Source of the DNA: Bacteroidota bacterium
Lineage (GTDB): Bacteria; Bacteroidota; Bacteroidia; Sphingobacteriales; Sphingobacteriaceae
Assembly (NCBI GenBank): GCA_018828585.1
Contig: JAHJVW010000039.1
Coordinates: 1-61,289, forward strand
Direction: 5' to 3'
DNA: 61,289 bases
Under the pieces are notes generated by a model. That model worked only from the letters and a program-made list of their open reading frames with translations. It was not told where the DNA came from and did no database searches. This document shows, piece after piece, positions 24,732 to 34,373 of this stretch. Each line of letters starts with the position of its first letter. Positions within the stretch are counted from its first letter, which is position 1. A program made the position numbers and the translations under genes.

Positions 24732-26363
24732 TTACAAACCATAACTAATACTAAATTGAAATTGGGAATTTTTAGTACGATTAACATAATTACTCTCGCT
24801 AAAAGCTCTTAGCTGAGCAGAAAGATATAAATTATTAATCCATTCGTAACTTGTACTGAATGTAAAAGTAGTTTGGATTTTCTGTAAATTAAAAAGAAAC
24901 GGAGGTTGCGGTTCTGCTAAATATTGCTGTTCGATCGTCCCTTCATCTCCTTTTCTAACTTCTTGAAAGGTAAGCGATGTTTTTAATCTTGGGATTGGAG
25001 TGTACTTGATGTAAGCTATTAAACGATCAGAATTACTACCCATCCAATCCCCTAAGGTGTAATTTTGGTTCTTATAAGTTTGTGCAGGAATGATATTGTT
25101 ATAAACGAAAGGATTGATACGTGTATACTCGGCACCTAGGGTAAGATAAGGTATAAAAACATCCGTAACACTTCCACCAATATTAAAGCCCAATTGATTT
25201 CGACTCTTGGCCGAATTAAAGATTTCTGAAGTTCGGATTTCATCAATAAACAATGTTCCGTATAAATGTGTGTTTTTAATATGGTTACGAGAACTGGCCT
25301 GAAAAAAGAACTGCCCATTAGAACCTGTATTGATGTTATACCTACTTTGATATTGATCGTATGCCTTAAAAAATAAAACAGGAATTAAGTAAGCTGCATC
25401 AAACCTATCGCTGTAGACCATGGATTCTCCTAAGCTGAGCAATAAACCCTTTTTGGGTATAAAGTTTAAACTATGTATAGCTAAAAATTTTGAAATATAA
25501 ATTTCTCTATTTGAGCCGTAAACATCGTTTCCCTTTGGATAAGTTGCATTAGAATCAATTAAGCCAGATTGTAACCAAGCATGTAAGTAATGAAATCTCA
25601 GCCATTTTAGGGGTTGATAGTCAAATCTTATAAAGGGATAAGAGGGTGCTTTGTCAGAAAGAGTGATTCTGCCATTTTCACCGTAACCCCACAAATTTTG
25701 ATCCTTACCTACGCTGATATCACCGTTTTTCCAACTATAGGTTAAATAACCCCTTACATCACTATAATTTAATTTTTTAGCATTTGGATTAATATTTTGG
25801 GTTTTAACGACTCCTGTTTCAGGCGTGAAATTTTTCAGACGATCTATTCCGGTACCACTTTCTGTTATATCTCTAAAACTAGCTTGAAAGCTAAAGTGAT
25901 TACTCATTTGTCCAAAGAAAGATAAACCATGTGATTCTTTAAAAAGATTTTGGTTAGCGCTTTGTGTAGTTTCTAAGGTTAAAATTGGATCTATCCTAAG
26001 TAAAAACTCATCCTGCTTAACAGAGAGCATTCGAAATCTTTCATAATTATCTTTCTTTAAAATTGATAATGAAGGATTATTTGCTGTGGTGTCGAACTCA
26101 GAAAATTCTTTTTGATAAAAGCTTAGCTCTTTGTTTTCTTTAACGCTCAAATTCGCGTATCGCAGCTGAGCCAATAATTTACTAATTTCTTTACGACTGC
26201 TGGGTTGGATATAATCTGATAATGTAATATTACCTTTTTGAGCCTGCCTACCAAGAAAACTAACCACTTCATGTTTGGGGCTTTCCCAAACTATTTGAGC
26301 AAAACTAAACTTGGATAACAGAACAACTAAAAAAATTAGTGAAATTTTAATACGCATTCTCAT
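24732..26363 (-). CDS. Wzi-like outer-membrane beta-barrel protein
   Basis: A 543-residue predicted barrel with a signal peptide ending SKFSFAQ and a terminal aromatic strand (FSISYGL). Blocks such as GDISVGKDQNLWGYGENGRI, LSDKAPSYPFIRFDYQPLKW and LRFHYLHAWLQSGL resemble the Wzi-like family, though this protein is more distant from the two tandem Wzi copies. It is probably a third surface protein for polymer attachment or export. Its start overlaps the priming transferase gene by 17 bases, so the two are co-translated. Confidence is good for barrel, moderate for family. Confidence 0.65.
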   Translation of the reverse strand: MRMRIKISLIFLVVLLSKFSFAQIVWESPKHEVVSFLGRQAQKGNITLSDYIQPSSRKEISKLLAQLRYANLSVKENKELSFYQKEFSEFDTTANNPSLSILKKDNYERFRMLSVKQDEFLLRIDPILTLETTQSANQNLFKESHGLSFFGQMSNHFSFQASFRDITESGTGIDRLKNFTPETGVVKTQNINPNAKKLNYSDVRGYLTYSWKNGDISVGKDQNLWGYGENGRITLSDKAPSYPFIRFDYQPLKWLRFHYLHAWLQSGLIDSNATYPKGNDVYGSNREIYISKFLAIHSLNFIPKKGLLLSLGESMVYSDRFDAAYLIPVLFFKAYDQYQSRYNINTGSNGQFFFQASSRNHIKNTHLYGTLFIDEIRTSEIFNSAKSRNQLGFNIGGSVTDVFIPYLTLGAEYTRINPFVYNNIIPAQTYKNQNYTLGDWMGSNSDRLIAYIKYTPIPRLKTSLTFQEVRKGDEGTIEQQYLAEPQPPFLFNLQKIQTTFTFSTSYEWINNLYLSAQLRAFSESNYVNRTKNSQFQFSISYGL

Positions 26364-27747
26364 CCCCTTTTATAATATTAACTATGGTTTGCAAAATAAT
26401 CCAACAATCTAAACGAAATGTCCAACGATGAATATAATATAGGTCGTAGTTTACTCTTGCTTGCATGTCATGCTTAGTGAATGTTTCTCCTCTACATCCA
26501 TTTACCTGAGCCCATCCTGTTATCCCGGGCTTAACTAAATGTCTTAATAAATAATGTTCGATTTCCTTTATGGATGATAAATTAAGTGGCGTTACATGTG
26601 GCCTTGGACCCACTATAGACATATTACCTAATAACACATTCCAAAACTGCGGAAACTCGTCTATATTGTATTTTCTTAAATATTTTCCTATTTGAGTCAC
26701 TCTTGAATCATTTCTTACGGATTGCAAGAAATTACCTTTGTCATCCATCTCAGGACTCCCGTGTTTCATGGTTCTAAACTTGTAACATATGATCCGTTCG
26801 TTATTGATTCCCCATCGCTCTTGCAGAAAATATACTGGACCACTTGAAGTAAGTTTGATCAATATCGCTACTATTGGGAATAGCCACCATCCCATTAAAA
26901 TAAAAAAACTAATAGAGAAAACAATATCAAAAACTCTTTTTAATAATTTATTGTAAAATCTATCTTGTGGCAGCGATCTCAGATTTATCACCGGCAATAA
27001 CCCAATAGTATCCATCTGGATATTGCTACTTGCATAAAAATAGAAATCAGGTATGATACGAACGCGTTTAGCATAATGCCCACAAACTTCCACACTATAT
27101 TTAATCTCTTCATGTGCCGAATTAGGTAAAGCTATAATTACCTCATCTATTTCATGATTCTGGATGACATGAGGTAAATCATCCACTCTTCCTAAATAAT
27201 TACAGCCATTTAGTTTTTCCTGATGGTTATCCAAAAAACCTAAACATGAGTATCCGTAATACATGTGACTTTTAATGGTTTCATAAAAATTCATTGCAGC
27301 TGGTGTAGAGCCCACAAGCAACACTTTTTCTTGCAACTTTCCTTTGTGAATTAAACTATGAAGATATTTTCTTAAAATATATTTTGTGATGACAACAAAG
27401 AAAAAAAGAATAGAAAAATAAAAAAGCAAAAAGTAATTACTAAACTGAATCTGATTTCTAAAAAAGAAAAGCAAAGAGGTTAAAAAGATGGCATGTAATA
27501 AAACAGTGAATAATATATAAACAATCTCTTCAGAAAATTTATTAGTTCTTAAATCACTATATAATTTACTGATGTTGGCAGAAACGTACCAAGAAGCAAG
27601 GGAGAGTAAAATAAAAATATAAAATATTCCCTTAAAGATTAATTGATCAAGACCAAAAAAAACCTGAGCACACCATAAGCAAAATAAAATAATTGGCGCA
27701 TCAATTATAGAACGTACATTCTGATAAATTACGTAAGGCTTAGTCAT
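26347..27747 (-). CDS. undecaprenyl-phosphate sugar phosphotransferase (WcaJ/WbaP type)
   Basis: A 466-residue polyprenyl glycosylphosphotransferase that moves hexose-1-phosphate (often glucose) to undecaprenyl phosphate, starting a repeat unit. Four to five N-terminal TM helices (about 10-115) are followed by a Rossmann-like domain (VLLVGSTPAAMNFYETIK), then the catalytic Bac_transf domain (about 270-466): KRVFDIVFSISFFILMG, GPVYFLQERWG, CYKFRTMKHGS, YNIDEFPQFWNVLLGNMSIV, GPRPHV. Motif completeness suggests an active enzyme. Its start overlaps the DUF1972 transferase by four bases. Together with the WecA-like enzyme it gives the locus two different priming activities. Confidence 0.92.
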   Translation of the reverse strand: MTKPYVIYQNVRSIIDAPIILFCLWCAQVFFGLDQLIFKGIFYIFILLSLASWYVSANISKLYSDLRTNKFSEEIVYILFTVLLHAIFLTSLLFFFRNQIQFSNYFLLFYFSILFFFVVITKYILRKYLHSLIHKGKLQEKVLLVGSTPAAMNFYETIKSHMYYGYSCLGFLDNHQEKLNGCNYLGRVDDLPHVIQNHEIDEVIIALPNSAHEEIKYSVEVCGHYAKRVRIIPDFYFYASSNIQMDTIGLLPVINLRSLPQDRFYNKLLKRVFDIVFSISFFILMGWWLFPIVAILIKLTSSGPVYFLQERWGINNERIICYKFRTMKHGSPEMDDKGNFLQSVRNDSRVTQIGKYLRKYNIDEFPQFWNVLLGNMSIVGPRPHVTPLNLSSIKEIEHYLLRHLVKPGITGWAQVNGCRGETFTKHDMQARVNYDLYYIHRWTFRLDCWIILQTIVNIIKGDENAY

Positions 27748-28874
27748 AGGCTATTTCTCATCAATAATTTATTCATCAAATTAATATACTGCTTACTCAC
27801 AAATTCCCAATTATATTTTTCGCCAAGACCATTATTTACTTTCTTCCGCAGGCTTTCAACCAACGCTGGTGATTGTTCAATTTCATTCATTTTAGTTTTC
27901 AAAGATTTCTCATTCTTGTCAAAAAATAAGCCAAACTCACCATTATTTAGCATCTCTTGGTTAAATCGAGTATTTAAAGCTAAGATCGCACACTTGTTAG
28001 CCATTGCCTTTAACATAGCCGGATTTGTACCACCAAATTCATGACCGTGAAGATAAACAAAACAGTGTTGATATAAGCTCAGTAAATCATCTTGATTTTT
28101 TACATACCCGGTAAAGATTAATTTATCGGAAGCTAAACCCTTTAGGTGATTGGCATAATCATCCTGATAAGGAACATCTCCAATAACCACTAATTTTTTT
28201 GGAGAATTAGACTCAAGAAATTCTTTGATAATAAAATCAGCATTATTATCTGGTATCAAACGGCCAACGATCAAGTAATAAGCGTATGGCTTTAAATTAA
28301 ACTTTTCTAAAGCGACACTATTTCTCTCTTCAAATTGAGGTGCTCCATAAGCGATTACTTCAGACTCGGCATTAAACTTTTGAAGATAAACCTGTCGCAT
28401 TGCTTCGGCATCACTTATTAAAACATCATAAAATTTAGTTGCACACCACGCACCAAAATAAAAATATTTACTCCCCAAACCTTTCCATTTTGGACGTTCC
28501 CATTCTAATCCATCCGTATTCATCATCGTCTTTTTACCGAATAAACGCGGTAGCCAACCCAACGGGCCAGCTGCTAAATTGACCACTAAAACCACATCGA
28601 CGTTGCTTAAAGACACATGAAGCATACTTAAGAATGAATGTATTAATTGATTTAATGATTTGAACTTAACTGTTGGGATATATAATAAGTTTATTCCATT
28701 TACTTGTTTTGGCTGATGAATAAAAAGATTACTCTGGCAATAAACAGTAACTTCTATTTTTTGATGAATTAATCTTTCCGATAATTCTTTTACAAAGGTT
28801 TCATAGCCTCCGTAAACATACGGATAACCTCTAGAGCCAATAATAGCCAGCTTAATGATTTTTTTTGTGTGCAA
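27744..28874 (-). CDS. DUF1972-type glycosyltransferase (GT4, rhamnosyltransferase-like)
   Basis: A 376-residue GT-B enzyme. The N-terminus KLAIIGSRGYPYVYGGYETF and VKELSERL is the DUF1972 signature seen in Cps2T/WchF-type rhamnosyltransferases that add the second sugar of a repeat unit. The C-terminal domain has ...YLHGHEFGGTNPAMLKAMAN, the donor-binding region, with a modified EX7E. The only reasonable start is a TTG at 28874; no ATG lies near the beginning of the domain. The stop overlaps the priming transferase by four bases, consistent with acting as the next enzyme after it. Sugar unknown. Confidence 0.82.
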   Translation of the reverse strand: MHTKKIIKLAIIGSRGYPYVYGGYETFVKELSERLIHQKIEVTVYCQSNLFIHQPKQVNGINLLYIPTVKFKSLNQLIHSFLSMLHVSLSNVDVVLVVNLAAGPLGWLPRLFGKKTMMNTDGLEWERPKWKGLGSKYFYFGAWCATKFYDVLISDAEAMRQVYLQKFNAESEVIAYGAPQFEERNSVALEKFNLKPYAYYLIVGRLIPDNNADFIIKEFLESNSPKKLVVIGDVPYQDDYANHLKGLASDKLIFTGYVKNQDDLLSLYQHCFVYLHGHEFGGTNPAMLKAMANKCAILALNTRFNQEMLNNGEFGLFFDKNEKSLKTKMNEIEQSPALVESLRKKVNNGLGEKYNWEFVSKQYINLMNKLLMRNSL

Positions 28875-28901
28875 AACGAATTATTTCTTAATGTTGTAAA
28901 T

Positions 28902-30035
28902 TTAAGAATTTATAAGCTGAAGTATGTTTTTTTGAAAGGCATCATAGGAGAAATTCTGTTCTAATCGGGCTTTCCCAGCCTTCGCGAACCCGCTTCTAAG
29001 GGAAGGTACATCAATTAACTTATAAATGATTTTTGCCGCTTCTTGAGGTTTGTTTATTGGTATCAATAAGCCTGTCTCGTTTTCAACAATCATTTCTAAA
29101 GCGCCACCCTGCATGGTGGCTACAATTGCCTTTTCTGCAGACATCGCTTCCAAAATTACGGTCGGAAATGGATCTGGTAATATACTTGGACAAATGAAAA
29201 TATCAGTTATTTCAAGAATTCTGTTAATATCAGTTCGGTAATACAGATTGATAATATTGTCTTTAAATTTCATTTTAGAAATCCTTTCTTCCAAATTATT
29301 AGCCATATACTCGTTACCTGGGAATGGATCCCCAACCATTACAAATTTCAAATTCTTGTTTTCACTGAGTAAAACTTCAGCTATGTCTAAAAAATAATCT
29401 TGTCCTTTCCACTGATTGATTCGACCAATCATTGTAATAACAATTTCTTGAGGTAATATGTTTAATTCACTCCTTAAATCACTTTCCTTTAATAACTTTT
29501 TTGTGGTTTTAATGCCATTGTATATTCTTGTTATTTTTGATACTTCAATATATTTCTTCCAATGTCTTTTTACAGCTTCTGAAACAACAACTACTTTATC
29601 ACTGTAGCTGTTAATCAACTTCCCAATAGCTATAGTGAAAATTTTTGGTCTTAAAATAATTTCATGCAGATGCCAAATGTGCTTTATATTATGTTTTTTT
29701 GCTATAAATGCACTAATAAGAATTCCTGATGTATTGGTATATATTAAATCTGGTTTCTGCTTTTCAATAAGTTTATTTAACGCTTTCCAAGCTTTCCTAG
29801 TCACTTTTATTCGATTGATAATACCTTTAAAATTGAGGTACTTTCTTCTTAGGATTCCTAGGTTGATGATTTCGTAATCTACCTTTAATTGTTCTAATTC
29901 ATTAGAAAGTGGTCCTTCAGAAGACAAAATTACTTTACAATAGTGTCCTTCATTTTGAAACGTTTCAATTGTGAAAAGCAAAATCCTACTTGCTCCGTAT
30001 AAATCAGAGTTACTATGGAACATTAAAATATTCAT
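28902..30035 (-). CDS. glycosyltransferase family 4 protein
   Basis: A 377-residue GT-B transferase. It opens MNILMFHSNSDLYGASRILL, the glycine-rich acceptor side. The GT4 donor-binding part has TMIGRINQWKGQDYFLDIAE, FICPSILPDPFPTVILEAMS and AIVATMQGGALEMIVENETG, giving the EX7E-type motif. It probably adds one sugar to the lipid-linked repeat at the cytoplasmic face. The start overlaps the acyltransferase stop by four bases. Confidence 0.88.
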   Translation of the reverse strand: MNILMFHSNSDLYGASRILLFTIETFQNEGHYCKVILSSEGPLSNELEQLKVDYEIINLGILRRKYLNFKGIINRIKVTRKAWKALNKLIEKQKPDLIYTNTSGILISAFIAKKHNIKHIWHLHEIILRPKIFTIAIGKLINSYSDKVVVVSEAVKRHWKKYIEVSKITRIYNGIKTTKKLLKESDLRSELNILPQEIVITMIGRINQWKGQDYFLDIAEVLLSENKNLKFVMVGDPFPGNEYMANNLEERISKMKFKDNIINLYYRTDINRILEITDIFICPSILPDPFPTVILEAMSAEKAIVATMQGGALEMIVENETGLLIPINKPQEAAKIIYKLIDVPSLRSGFAKAGKARLEQNFSYDAFQKNILQLINS

Positions 30036-30715
30036 TCGCCTCTTTTCCTAATTACCTTAGCTGGTACACCTGCTACTATACTATAAGGAGGTATATCCTT
30101 ATTTACTATACTTCCACTAGCTATAATGCACCCCTTACCAATGGTAACACCAGCCAATATATTTACATTACTCGCAATCCAACAGTCATCATCAATTTTA
30201 ACAAATTCTCGTTTCACACCTTGTTCTTTAATTGATATATCTAAGTTTTCAAACACGTGATTTTCTGCATATATTCCTACTCTTGGACCCATAATTACGT
30301 TATCGCCAATTTCTATAAAGCCTGAGCAACCTATATAAGCAAATGGTCCAATACTAGAGTTGTTCCCTACTTTTAAACCTACTCCAATTTCACCACCATA
30401 AGCATTTGTAGGTCTAATCAAAGCAAATTTTCCAATGGTCACACGGTTTCCTAAAACGATGCCCTTAGTTGCCATACAATTAATTTCAGCAAAATCCTCA
30501 ATAATTAAATCTTTACCAGCTGTTAAATATTTAGAATATCTTAGAGATACGCCTTTTCCAACTAGTACTAAGCCTCTGGATTTTTTAAAAAAAATCCTTT
30601 GAATAGTCCCTCTTAGTAGAAAAAAAGATAACCTTAAATAGGTTATAAAAACATCGGAGTGTTTCCAATCTGTTGGGAATCTATCTTTAATCGTTGTGTT
30701 TTCAGAGGCTTTCAT
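30032..30715 (-). CDS. left-handed beta-helix O-acyltransferase
   Basis: A 227-residue hexapeptide-repeat acetyltransferase. Hexad repeats run from about residue 60 to the end: IVLGNRVTIGKFALIRP, VGNNSSIGPFAYIGCSGFIE, IGDNVIMGPRVGIYAENHVF (His of the AENH motif is the likely catalytic base), WIASNVNILAGVTIGKGCII, and the closing PPYSIVAGVPAKVIRKRGE. It most likely O-acetylates a sugar of the repeat unit. The first ~50 residues are basic and non-repeat. It overlaps the GT4 gene by four bases, and 59 bp separate it from the upstream transferase. Confidence 0.88.
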   Translation of the reverse strand: MKASENTTIKDRFPTDWKHSDVFITYLRLSFFLLRGTIQRIFFKKSRGLVLVGKGVSLRYSKYLTAGKDLIIEDFAEINCMATKGIVLGNRVTIGKFALIRPTNAYGGEIGVGLKVGNNSSIGPFAYIGCSGFIEIGDNVIMGPRVGIYAENHVFENLDISIKEQGVKREFVKIDDDCWIASNVNILAGVTIGKGCIIASGSIVNKDIPPYSIVAGVPAKVIRKRGE

Positions 30716-30774
30716 ATTTGAATTGGATAAATATATGAACTTTACCTTAAGGTATATATCAAGTATGATGTAAT

Positions 30775-31896
30775 TTATAAGTTAACTATTCGTGTGAATA
30801 TACCCACAAAAGCATTGGCAGCATCATCCCAAGAGAAAATTTTTAATCTGTCGCTTCCCTTTAAAATCATATTTTCTCTCAATTCTTTATCAGTAATCAC
30901 ATCCCTTAATTTCTGCCTCATATCCTCCAAATCATAAGGATCAAAATATAGAACAGCATCACCTCCAATCTCTGGTAAACAAGTATTATTTGATGCCAAA
31001 ACTGGTAATTTTTTTGAAAAAGATTCTAATATTGGTATTCCAAAACCTTCATTAACAGATGGAAAAACATACGCTAAAGCATCTTTATAGAAAACGGCCA
31101 AATCATCATCTGAAACATACCCTGGAAATACAACATCCCTTTTTAGGTCCAAATTTTTTATCGTTTTCATAATCTCCATTTGGTCGTTCATATCTGATTT
31201 TGGACTAAATTGCCCAATCAATACCAATTTCAAAAATGGAAACTCGGGTTTCAGTTTTTTAAACACTTTTAAGAGTGAAGGAATATTTTTTCTCTTTTCC
31301 ATGGTGCCCACATGTAGTAGATAATTCTTTTCTTGCAAACTATTTTGAAGGTCTTTAATTGATTTATCGGCATTTAAACTTAATGATTTTGACGCTTCAT
31401 ATATTACTTCAATTTTATCTTTCGGAATACTAGAATGCTTCGCTATTTGAATTTTAGAATAGTTTGTTGGAGTAACTACAAAGACAGATTTTTTAGCTGC
31501 TTTTACAGCTAGGTTTTTAAAAAGAAATAGCCAGTATTTATTGTATTGCGTAGGATATTCATAAAAAAAAGCATCATGAAAAATAGGTATTGTTTTTATT
31601 CCCAAAGAAAAATAGGGAACAAAATAATCAGTACAAATTAATATTTTGCAACCCATAATTTTAGCTTTGATGGGTAAAATTATCTGTTTCCAAAAGAAAA
31701 ATTTAATGTGTTCGATGACTTTAAAAAATTGATTTGTTCCAACATAAACACTCGATTTTGCATCAATTAGAATATAATTAAAATTTTTATCAGGATGTAA
31801 CTCTAAAGCTTTAATCAACTCTTCTAAGTAGGTTCTTGCTCCAGTCTTTGCAATATGCAAGTCTCGTATATCTATGCCTACTTTAATCTTGCTCAT
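30775..31896 (-). CDS. glycosyltransferase family 4 (group 1) protein
   Basis: A 373-residue GT-B enzyme. N-terminus MSKIKVGIDIRDLHIAKTGA; linker HVGTMEKRKNIPSLLKVFKK; donor site AYVFPSVNEGFGIPILESFS with the EX7E glutamates (E-GFGIPILE), then PVLASNNTCLPEIGGDAVLY. The layout recalls mannosyl/rhamnosyl transferases of the WbaZ/MtfB kind, but the sugar cannot be told. Its start overlaps the end of the Wzy gene by 14 bases, so it is translationally coupled. Confidence 0.88.
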   Translation of the reverse strand: MSKIKVGIDIRDLHIAKTGARTYLEELIKALELHPDKNFNYILIDAKSSVYVGTNQFFKVIEHIKFFFWKQIILPIKAKIMGCKILICTDYFVPYFSLGIKTIPIFHDAFFYEYPTQYNKYWLFLFKNLAVKAAKKSVFVVTPTNYSKIQIAKHSSIPKDKIEVIYEASKSLSLNADKSIKDLQNSLQEKNYLLHVGTMEKRKNIPSLLKVFKKLKPEFPFLKLVLIGQFSPKSDMNDQMEIMKTIKNLDLKRDVVFPGYVSDDDLAVFYKDALAYVFPSVNEGFGIPILESFSKKLPVLASNNTCLPEIGGDAVLYFDPYDLEDMRQKLRDVITDKELRENMILKGSDRLKIFSWDDAANAFVGIFTRIVNL

Positions 31897-33262
31897 TAAT
31901 TAATTTCTTTTTACTAATTATATTTATAAAAATACCGGTTAAAAACCATAGCATGTAGGATATATATACTGAGTTTTCTACCTCAGAAGTTAAGAATGGG
32001 ATAAGTAAACCTATTTTTGTGAGTAATAACACCAAGCATATTTTTTTTTCATTTCCATTCAATCTATAAAACCAAAAAGTAGTTTGCTTAATCACACTAA
32101 TAAAAAGTGCGATATAAAGGCCCAAACCTATTAAACCAGTTTGAACACCGATAATAATAAATTGGTTTTCGCCGCCAACGTTATCCCCCAAAGAAGCGGC
32201 CACCTGCCCAGAAGAACCCAATCCTAATCCAAATGGGTTTAGATAAATCGCGTTGATACCCTGCAACCATTCCAAAACATGCCCTGCACTTGAAGCATCG
32301 GTGAAATTAAGTGTGGTAATTACTACCTGAAAAACATTATTGTCATCTCCTAAATCCTTTATCAGAACATAAATAAAGTAAATTGATATTGTTATTAATA
32401 AAAAGTGTGCGATTTTTGGAATGTATTTTTTCTTTGTAAGAACACCATACATGTAGATGACTAGAAAATAACTCGCAAACGATGAACGAGAAACTGCAAG
32501 AAATATGCTTAAAAATGTGCCTATTAACGCTATAATTCCGAATTTATCGAATTTGATTTTGTATTGATCATTGGTATAATAAGCAGCAAGGACAGATAAT
32601 GAAATAATTGTTGCAGCAGCATGCTCTAATGGATTTGCAAAAAAACTTGCGAATCTTTTAAACCCCCCTGCCGATTCAAAAGTCCATGTTAGACCATAAT
32701 TTCCGCTAGATTCGTTATTGAAAAAGTAATAATTATAGTTACTGTATCCGGTATAAGTTTGTAGGTGAGTGTAAGTCACGAGTTCAAGAATGACAACTCC
32801 TGCTGCTAATACCGAAAGCACCAAAATATAAAGAAAGTATTTTCTAAGGAATACATTCTTGATATCAATAAAACGGCCGCAGAAATAAACTAGTGTGAAA
32901 AATGAAAGGCTTTTAAAAGCCCCTAATCGTTCTAAAAATGATAAACTTCCTATAGGTAAAATAGTGTATAAAAGCGTATAACCAAAGAAACAGAGTACTG
33001 CATAATCAACGAACTGAAGTTTTACTTTTTTCTTTAGTTGTAAAACCCCAACTATAAGCGTGACAACTACTAAAAATTCTTTTAACGGTTGTAAAAAAGG
33101 TATTAAATTTCCAAAGCCATATTGAAAAGTAAGAGATAATGCAGTAGTATAAATTGATAAGCCAAAAATGATAAATAGCAAAATTCCTTGTGCTTTACCT
33201 TTCCAAAGTTCTCTTAGCGCTAAAAAGAACGAAACGCAATAAATAATGGGGAAAATTATCAT
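31883..33262 (-). CDS. Wzy-type O-antigen/exopolysaccharide polymerase
   Basis: A 459-residue integral membrane protein with about eleven TM helices and a large periplasmic loop near residues 165-200 (YTGYSNYNYYFFNNESSGNY...). The block FFANPLEHAAATIISLSVLA and the SRSSFASYFLV segment, followed by a second loop ending GLGLGSSGQVA, are features of the Wzy/O-antigen ligase superfamily. It would join lipid-linked repeat units in the periplasm, with Wzx and Wzz encoded in the same operon. Polymerase and ligase cannot be separated by sequence, but gene context favours polymerase. Confidence 0.85.
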   Translation of the reverse strand: MIIFPIIYCVSFFLALRELWKGKAQGILLFIIFGLSIYTTALSLTFQYGFGNLIPFLQPLKEFLVVVTLIVGVLQLKKKVKLQFVDYAVLCFFGYTLLYTILPIGSLSFLERLGAFKSLSFFTLVYFCGRFIDIKNVFLRKYFLYILVLSVLAAGVVILELVTYTHLQTYTGYSNYNYYFFNNESSGNYGLTWTFESAGGFKRFASFFANPLEHAAATIISLSVLAAYYTNDQYKIKFDKFGIIALIGTFLSIFLAVSRSSFASYFLVIYMYGVLTKKKYIPKIAHFLLITISIYFIYVLIKDLGDDNNVFQVVITTLNFTDASSAGHVLEWLQGINAIYLNPFGLGLGSSGQVAASLGDNVGGENQFIIIGVQTGLIGLGLYIALFISVIKQTTFWFYRLNGNEKKICLVLLLTKIGLLIPFLTSEVENSVYISYMLWFLTGIFINIISKKKLINEQD

Positions 33263-33369
33263 TTAAAAATTATGAAAATCATATCTAAAATAGATTGATT
33301 TCGTTTCAGCTTATTATTTCTTATTCGTTTTTAAAGCTAGATTTTCACTGATATAAGTTTAAGTTTAAC

Positions 33370-34359
33370 CTACTTCCAATATTGATATATTCCTTGATCT
33401 AGTTCATAGGAATCCCATTTAAACTGATTTCTTACTGGCTGTACTTTCGCCCATTCCCACATTTTTGACAAACCAATCTTTAATTCTGTTTTCTCAACAT
33501 AAGATAATACATCGACTGATTTTTGATGCGTAGGATATGCATATTTCACCTCATGTCTACCTTCTAAAAACTGAATATCAGAACCTCCAACTACTTCTTT
33601 CAAAATTTCTGCAGCTTCTAAAACGGAAGTCTCTTTAATTCCGCCCAAATTAATAATTTCACGAGACGCATTTCCGTCTACAGCAGCTTTCCAAAATCCT
33701 TCTAGACAATCATCGATATAGCTGAAAGCTCGCATTTGTTTGCCGTCGCCAAAAATGGTAAAAGGTTGATTATTTAGTTTCTGATACATCCAAATGCCTA
33801 ACACATTTCGATATTTATCCCATATATTTTGATTTATACCATAGACATTATGGGGCCTAATGATACACCAATCTAATTGATGCTGTTCACCCGCAATTTG
33901 GATATCCATTTCGCAGGCATATTTTGCTACACCATAAGGATCTATCGGTTTAGGTTGGTCTATTTCCGAAAATGGTGGATTTCCATAGCCATATACTGCC
34001 AAACTAGAAGTAAATATTAATCTTTTCACACCAAACCTGACACACTCGTTGACTACATTTGCCGTAGCTATTAAGTTATTGTTATAATTATATTTTCTTA
34101 TAAAAGGGCTTAAACCCTCTGCTGCATAAGCGGCTAAATGATAGACATAAACCACATCATGTTTCTCAAAAACTTTTTTAAGATCTTCAGAAGCAACATC
34201 CAGATTATAAAATATCACCTTATCAGGAATGTTTTCTTTGTATCCTCCACTTAAATTATCAATCCCTATGATCTCGTACTGGGGTTGATTTTTCAATAAC
34301 CAATCTGCAATTCTTGAACCTATAAGTCCGGCTACACCGGTAATCATGATACTTTTCAT
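33370..34359 (-). CDS. NAD-dependent sugar epimerase/dehydratase (GalE-like extended SDR)
   Basis: A 329-residue extended SDR. The nucleotide-binding GVAGLIGSRIADWL is at the N-terminus; the active site has TSSLAVYG (Ser) and DPYGVAKYACEMD (Tyr and Lys of YxxxK), so it looks intact. Closest in style to UDP-glucose 4-epimerases and related nucleotide-sugar epimerases. The ATG at 34359 is used; a TTG three bases upstream is also in frame. It probably supplies a sugar nucleotide for the transferases of this operon. 107 bp of A/T-rich sequence separate it from the Wzy gene. Confidence 0.85.
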   Translation of the reverse strand: MKSIMITGVAGLIGSRIADWLLKNQPQYEIIGIDNLSGGYKENIPDKVIFYNLDVASEDLKKVFEKHDVVYVYHLAAYAAEGLSPFIRKYNYNNNLIATANVVNECVRFGVKRLIFTSSLAVYGYGNPPFSEIDQPKPIDPYGVAKYACEMDIQIAGEQHQLDWCIIRPHNVYGINQNIWDKYRNVLGIWMYQKLNNQPFTIFGDGKQMRAFSYIDDCLEGFWKAAVDGNASREIINLGGIKETSVLEAAEILKEVVGGSDIQFLEGRHEVKYAYPTHQKSVDVLSYVEKTELKIGLSKMWEWAKVQPVRNQFKWDSYELDQGIYQYWK

Positions 34360-34373
34360 CAAATAATTTATAG

